This document shows, in pieces, positions 61,328 to 64,000 of a DNA stretch of 64,000 nt. Under the pieces are notes generated by a model that was not told where the DNA came from, ran no database searches, and was given only the letters and a program-made list of their open reading frames with translations. Each line of letters opens with the position of its first letter. Position 1 is the stretch's first letter. This stretch comes from Cupriavidus sp. P-10 (GTDB taxonomy: Bacteria; Pseudomonadota; Gammaproteobacteria; Burkholderiales; Burkholderiaceae), in assembly GCF_003402535.2 (NCBI RefSeq), contig NZ_AP025171.1, positions 2,666,001-2,730,000 on the forward strand, read 5' to 3'. A program made the position numbers and the translations under genes.

Positions 61328-61753
61328 CTACGCGATGCCATGCAGCACGGCATCAAGGTCCGGCACGTGCGCGCGGCACATCGGGAACAGCACGTTTTCT
61401 TCCTTGATGTTGTGCTGCTGCAGCAGCACCACCAGCGTGTCGGTCTCTGCCGCGAGCGCATTGCCGTCGCGCAGCGACAGCCATTCGCGCACGTTGTCCA
61501 TCAGCGCGCGCACTTCATCGTGTTCGTGGCGCATGACGGCGGTTGGGCCGCCGGCCATGCCGGTGGCCTGTTCGAAGGCGGGGAACAGCCGCGCCTCTTC
61601 CGCGCCGAAGTTGCCGCCGAGCGCGGCCTCCAGCCCGGCGAACGCCGCGGCGGCCTGTGTCCAGTCGCCTTCGCGCAGCGCGCCTTCCAGGCGTGCGAGC
61701 GCGGCGTCGCAACTGCGGTGCTGCTGCACCAGGGTATCGATGCCATCAGACAT
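61328..61753 (-). CDS. Hemerythrin-domain protein
   Basis: The 141-residue four-helix protein has the di-iron ligands HRSCD, MRHEHDEVRALM, and QQHNIKEENVLFPMC (H-x3-E-x4 type). In this setting it probably binds NO or O2 or supports iron repair, as RIC-type partners do. It leads the three-gene operon with the NnrS-like gene and dnr; the gap to the next start is 24 bases. A candidate FNR-like half-site (61813-61826) and a perfect palindrome (61870-61886) lie upstream. Confidence 0.88.
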   Translation of the reverse strand: MSDGIDTLVQQHRSCDAALARLEGALREGDWTQAAAAFAGLEAALGGNFGAEEARLFPAFEQATGMAGGPTAVMRHEHDEVRALMDNVREWLSLRDGNALAAETDTLVVLLQQHNIKEENVLFPMCRAHVPDLDAVLHGIA

Positions 61754-61812
61754 GGTGTGGATTCTCCGGACCGGTATTGACCGGATGCTAGGGCGCCGCC
61801 CGGCGTGGGGAT

Positions 61813-61826
61813 TTGATCGGGGATAA
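61813..61826 (-). promoter_or_regulatory. Weak FNR/Dnr-like box upstream of the hemerythrin operon
   Basis: Read on the minus strand, ttatccccgatcaa has a perfect ATCAA right half and a poor left half. It is about 60 bases before the hemerythrin start, near the usual -41 spacing for a promoter close to the gene. Confidence 0.35.
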
Positions 61827-61869
61827 GTCGGCCGTCAATAACCGGTGTAAGGCGGGTCGGCGTGTCGAT

Positions 61870-61886
61870 ATATCACAACGTGATAT
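61870..61886. promoter_or_regulatory. Perfect palindrome ATATCAC-AAC-GTGATAT
   Basis: A 7-base perfect inverted repeat with a 3-base spacer lies 117 bases before the hemerythrin start and 219 before narX. It fits neither FNR, NorR nor NarL patterns that I know, so it may be the site of another dimeric regulator of this divergent region. Confidence 0.6.
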
Positions 61887-61991
61887 GTGAATCGCGTCGG
61901 ACGCAGCACCATTTCCGCTCGACGTACACGCAAGGCCGGCCGGAAAATGCGACGCCGCACGCACATGCGTACGGGCGAACGTCGCGTTTTG

Positions 61992-62005
61992 TTGATCTGG
62001 CGCAG
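61992..62005 (+). promoter_or_regulatory. FNR/Dnr-like box upstream of narX
   Basis: ttgatctggcgcag resembles the box at 57841 (ttgatcccgcgcaa) and the TTGAT-N4-ATCAA consensus. It lies 100 bases before the narX ATG. Confidence 0.5.
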
Positions 62006-62104
62006 GTAGTGCGGGGCCTGTCACGCGGAAAATTGCCTTCCAGACGCGCGCGCGACTGACAGACGCCGGCGTTCCCCTGACAGGTAGCCCCCGATACCGA
62101 ACCC

Positions 62105-64000
62105 ATGCCTTACACCGATCTACCGGCCGATCTACTGGCCGCCCCCCCGGCCGATCCCCCGGCCGAAGCGCAGGCCGCCACACCGCTGCGCCATCGCCTT
62201 TCCACGCGCATCATCTCGCTGTCGCTGGCCGTGCTGCTGGTGGTGCTCGGCATGATCTCCGGCACGCTGTGGCTGTCGTGGAAGCTCGAAGGCGCCGGCG
62301 CCGCCATCAATGACGCCGGCAGCCTGCGCATGCGCGCCAACCGGGTTGCGATCGAGCTGACACTCGCGCACGCGCAGCGCGGCAATGCGCTGGCGATGCA
62401 GGTGCAGGCGCTGGACGGCACGCTGGCGCAGCTGCGCCAGGGCAACCCGTCGCGCCCGCTGTTCCTGCCCGATGAACCCGCCATCCACGCCCAGCTCGAG
62501 CGCGTCACCAGGGACTGGCACGCCCACCTGCGCCCGATCGCCATGGCCGGCGCCGACAGCACCGCGCCGGCACGCTATATCGCCGCGCTGCCCGGCTTCG
62601 TGGCCCAGGCCGACACGCTGGTCGGCATGATCGAGCGCGACAGCGCGCGCAAGACCGACCTGCTGCGCCTGTCGCAGACGGCGCTGGCGCTGATGGCCTG
62701 CGTCGGCACCGTGGCGGTGATCTACCTGCTCTACCTGTGGATCATCCTGCCGGTGCTGCGGCTGCAGGACGGCCTGCGGCGCATGGCCGCACGCGAGTTC
62801 TCGCTGCGCCTGCCGGTGGAGACCCGCGACGAGTTCGGCACCCTCTGCGAAGGCTTCAACCGCATGGCCGGCGAACTGCAGGGCCTGTACAGCGACCTGG
62901 AGGCGCGGGTGGCGCAGAAGACCGCCGAGCTGGAGCGCCAGAACCGCGACCTGGAGACGCTGTACGACATGGCGGCGCTTTTGAACCAGGCCAGCGATGC
63001 AGACACCATGGTGCGCGGCTTCCTGGCGCGCGTGATGCGCCAGTTCGACGCCGAGGGCGGCAGCGTGCGCGTGCTCGACCCGCGCAACGGCCGCATGCAC
63101 CTGCTGGCCAGCGCGGGCTTGCCCGTGGCGCTGGCTGAGGCCGCGTCCTGCGCCGCCGCCGATGCCTGCCATTGCGGCGAGGCCACGCGCGAAGCGGTGG
63201 TCACGATCGCCGACCTGCGCGGCACGCGCCGCGCAGGCGGCGTGGGGCAACCCGACGCCGGGGCGCAGGACAGCACGCCGTGCGCGCGCAACGGCTTCCA
63301 GGCGCTGGCGGCATTCCGCATCGAAAGCCAGCGCGGCGCCACCGGTGTGTTCGCGCTGCATTTCCGCGCCCAGCGCACGCTGCCCGCCTCCGACCGGCAA
63401 CTGCTCGAAACGCTGGGCCAGCACCTGGGCACTGCGCTGGAGCACCTGCGGCTGTCGGCGACGGCGCGCCAGCTCGCGGTGGTCGAAGAACGCAACCTGG
63501 TGGCACAGGGCCTGCACGACAGCATCGCGCAGGGCCTGAACTACCTGAACCTGCAGGTGCAACTGCTCGACGACGCGGTCGCGCGCGACGACCTGGCCGA
63601 GACCCGCGAGATCGTGCCGATGCTGCGCCACGGCGTGGAGGAGAGCTACCAGGACGTGCGCGAGCTGCTCAACAATTTCCGCTCGCGCCTGGGCGGCGGC
63701 GAACTGCGCCCGGCAGTGGAAGACACCGTGGCGCGCTTCCGCCGCCAGTGCCGCACCGAAGCCACGCTCACCATCGACGAACAAGCCGACGGCATCGGCG
63801 CGGGCGGCCGGCCGCTGTCGCCGGAACAGCAGCTGCAGGTGCTCTTCATCCTGCAGGAAGCACTGTCCAACGTGCGCAAGCACGCCCTGGCCGCGCACGT
63901 GACGGTGGCGCTCAGCCACGGCCGCGACTTCCGCCTGGTGGTGGAGGACGACGGCGAAGGCTTCGATCCCGCCGAACCGGCCACGCGCGCCGAAGCGCAT
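62105..64000 (+). CDS. narX: Nitrate/nitrite sensor histidine kinase NarX (cut at right edge)
   Basis: The first 632 codons of a NarX-type kinase are present; the frame is open to the window end. An N-terminal helix (LSTRIISLSLAVLLVVLGMISG) and a second near 200 (ALALMACVGTVAVIYLLYLWIILPVL) bracket a periplasmic ligand domain, and the P-box-like NDAGSLRMRANRVAIEL lies just after the first. HAMP, a central GAF-like module with a Cys cluster (SCAAADACHCGEA), the HisKA_3 H-box with His471 (VAQGLHDSIAQGLNYLNL) and the N-box of the ATPase (EALSNVRKHA) follow in order. It would phosphorylate NarL, expected just to the right. Confidence 0.93.
   Translation, partial: MPYTDLPADLLAAPPADPPAEAQAATPLRHRLSTRIISLSLAVLLVVLGMISGTLWLSWKLEGAGAAINDAGSLRMRANRVAIELTLAHAQRGNALAMQVQALDGTLAQLRQGNPSRPLFLPDEPAIHAQLERVTRDWHAHLRPIAMAGADSTAPARYIAALPGFVAQADTLVGMIERDSARKTDLLRLSQTALALMACVGTVAVIYLLYLWIILPVLRLQDGLRRMAAREFSLRLPVETRDEFGTLCEGFNRMAGELQGLYSDLEARVAQKTAELERQNRDLETLYDMAALLNQASDADTMVRGFLARVMRQFDAEGGSVRVLDPRNGRMHLLASAGLPVALAEAASCAAADACHCGEATREAVVTIADLRGTRRAGGVGQPDAGAQDSTPCARNGFQALAAFRIESQRGATGVFALHFRAQRTLPASDRQLLETLGQHLGTALEHLRLSATARQLAVVEERNLVAQGLHDSIAQGLNYLNLQVQLLDDAVARDDLAETREIVPMLRHGVEESYQDVRELLNNFRSRLGGGELRPAVEDTVARFRRQCRTEATLTIDEQADGIGAGGRPLSPEQQLQVLFILQEALSNVRKHALAAHVTVALSHGRDFRLVVEDDGEGFDPAEPATRAEAH

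Noticed and set aside
62132..64000. 622-codon open frame on the minus strand
   Set aside because: It is antisense to narX, whose plus-strand frame has all kinase motifs.
1..64000. tRNA, rRNA, CRISPR array, IS element or prophage
   Set aside because: No cloverleaf-like sequence, regular spacer repeats, transposase motif or phage gene was found on either strand.

Overview
The window is about 64 kb of GC-rich betaproteobacterial DNA, most like Cupriavidus/Ralstonia (Burkholderiaceae) and probably from the second, accessory-rich replicon. The grounds are very high GC, many LysR regulators and Bug (TctC-type) solute receptors, CaiB CoA-transferases, a quinol NO reductase with a NorR/three-operator arrangement typical of Cupriavidus, and NarX at the right edge. 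This assignment is inference; no rRNA or other marker gene is present. The window opens inside an MFS gene and closes inside narX. No tRNA, rRNA, IS element, prophage or CRISPR array was seen.

Layout. (1) 1-5 kb: the end of an MFS transporter, then a paoABC-like molybdenum aldehyde oxidase operon on the minus strand. (2) 5.6-7.9 kb: a cyclic-nucleotide-binding/thioredoxin-reductase-like flavoprotein without the redox CxxC, and a secreted DPYTDGAK-repeat protein. (3) 8-15 kb, minus strand: a compact operon of two small paralogous proteins of unknown function, a quinone oxidoreductase-type dehydrogenase, a TauD-type dioxygenase, the three-gene proton-translocating transhydrogenase (pntAa-Ab-B) and an aminoglycoside-phosphotransferase-fold kinase. 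(4) 15-23 kb, plus strand and divergent from (3): a two-part UxaA-family lyase, a GntR regulator, an Ldh_2-family dehydrogenase, a giant fused indolepyruvate-type ferredoxin oxidoreductase and a Bug receptor. This looks like hydroxyacid/2-oxoacid catabolism. (5) 23-26 kb: two LysR regulators around an old-yellow-enzyme reductase.

(6) 26-39.5 kb: an aromatic-acid catabolic block. A NagGH-like ring-hydroxylating oxygenase with its ferredoxin, ferredoxin reductase and an AAHS-type transporter faces a NahR-like LysR gene. It is followed by a GST, two CaiB-type CoA-transferases, a glutathione reductase, a Bug receptor, another LysR and a DsbA-fold glutathione-dependent isomerase. (7) 39.6-48 kb: ordinary accessory genes (a vWA protein, several small proteins, a sterol-desaturase-fold hydroxylase, a fused cytochrome c, a SnoaL-like lipoprotein, a LysR and a DUF3422 membrane protein).

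(8) 48-64 kb: a nitric-oxide and anaerobiosis block. It contains norB (quinol NO reductase), norA (di-iron repair protein), norR with three perfect GGT-N7-ACC sites, a small phasin-like protein, a GGDEF protein, ubiU-ubiV-ubiT (oxygen-independent ubiquinone synthesis), an FMN oxidoreductase with a four-cysteine C-terminal motif resembling FabX/UfaA, a Crp/Fnr regulator of Dnr type, a heme-copper/NnrS-like membrane protein, a hemerythrin and narX. FNR/Dnr-like boxes lie between ubiU and the FMN oxidoreductase and upstream of narX. Together the block appears to supply NO removal, cluster repair, anaerobic quinone and possibly anaerobic unsaturated fatty acids during nitrate respiration.

Most long reading frames opposite the genes are GC-driven shadows and were left out.
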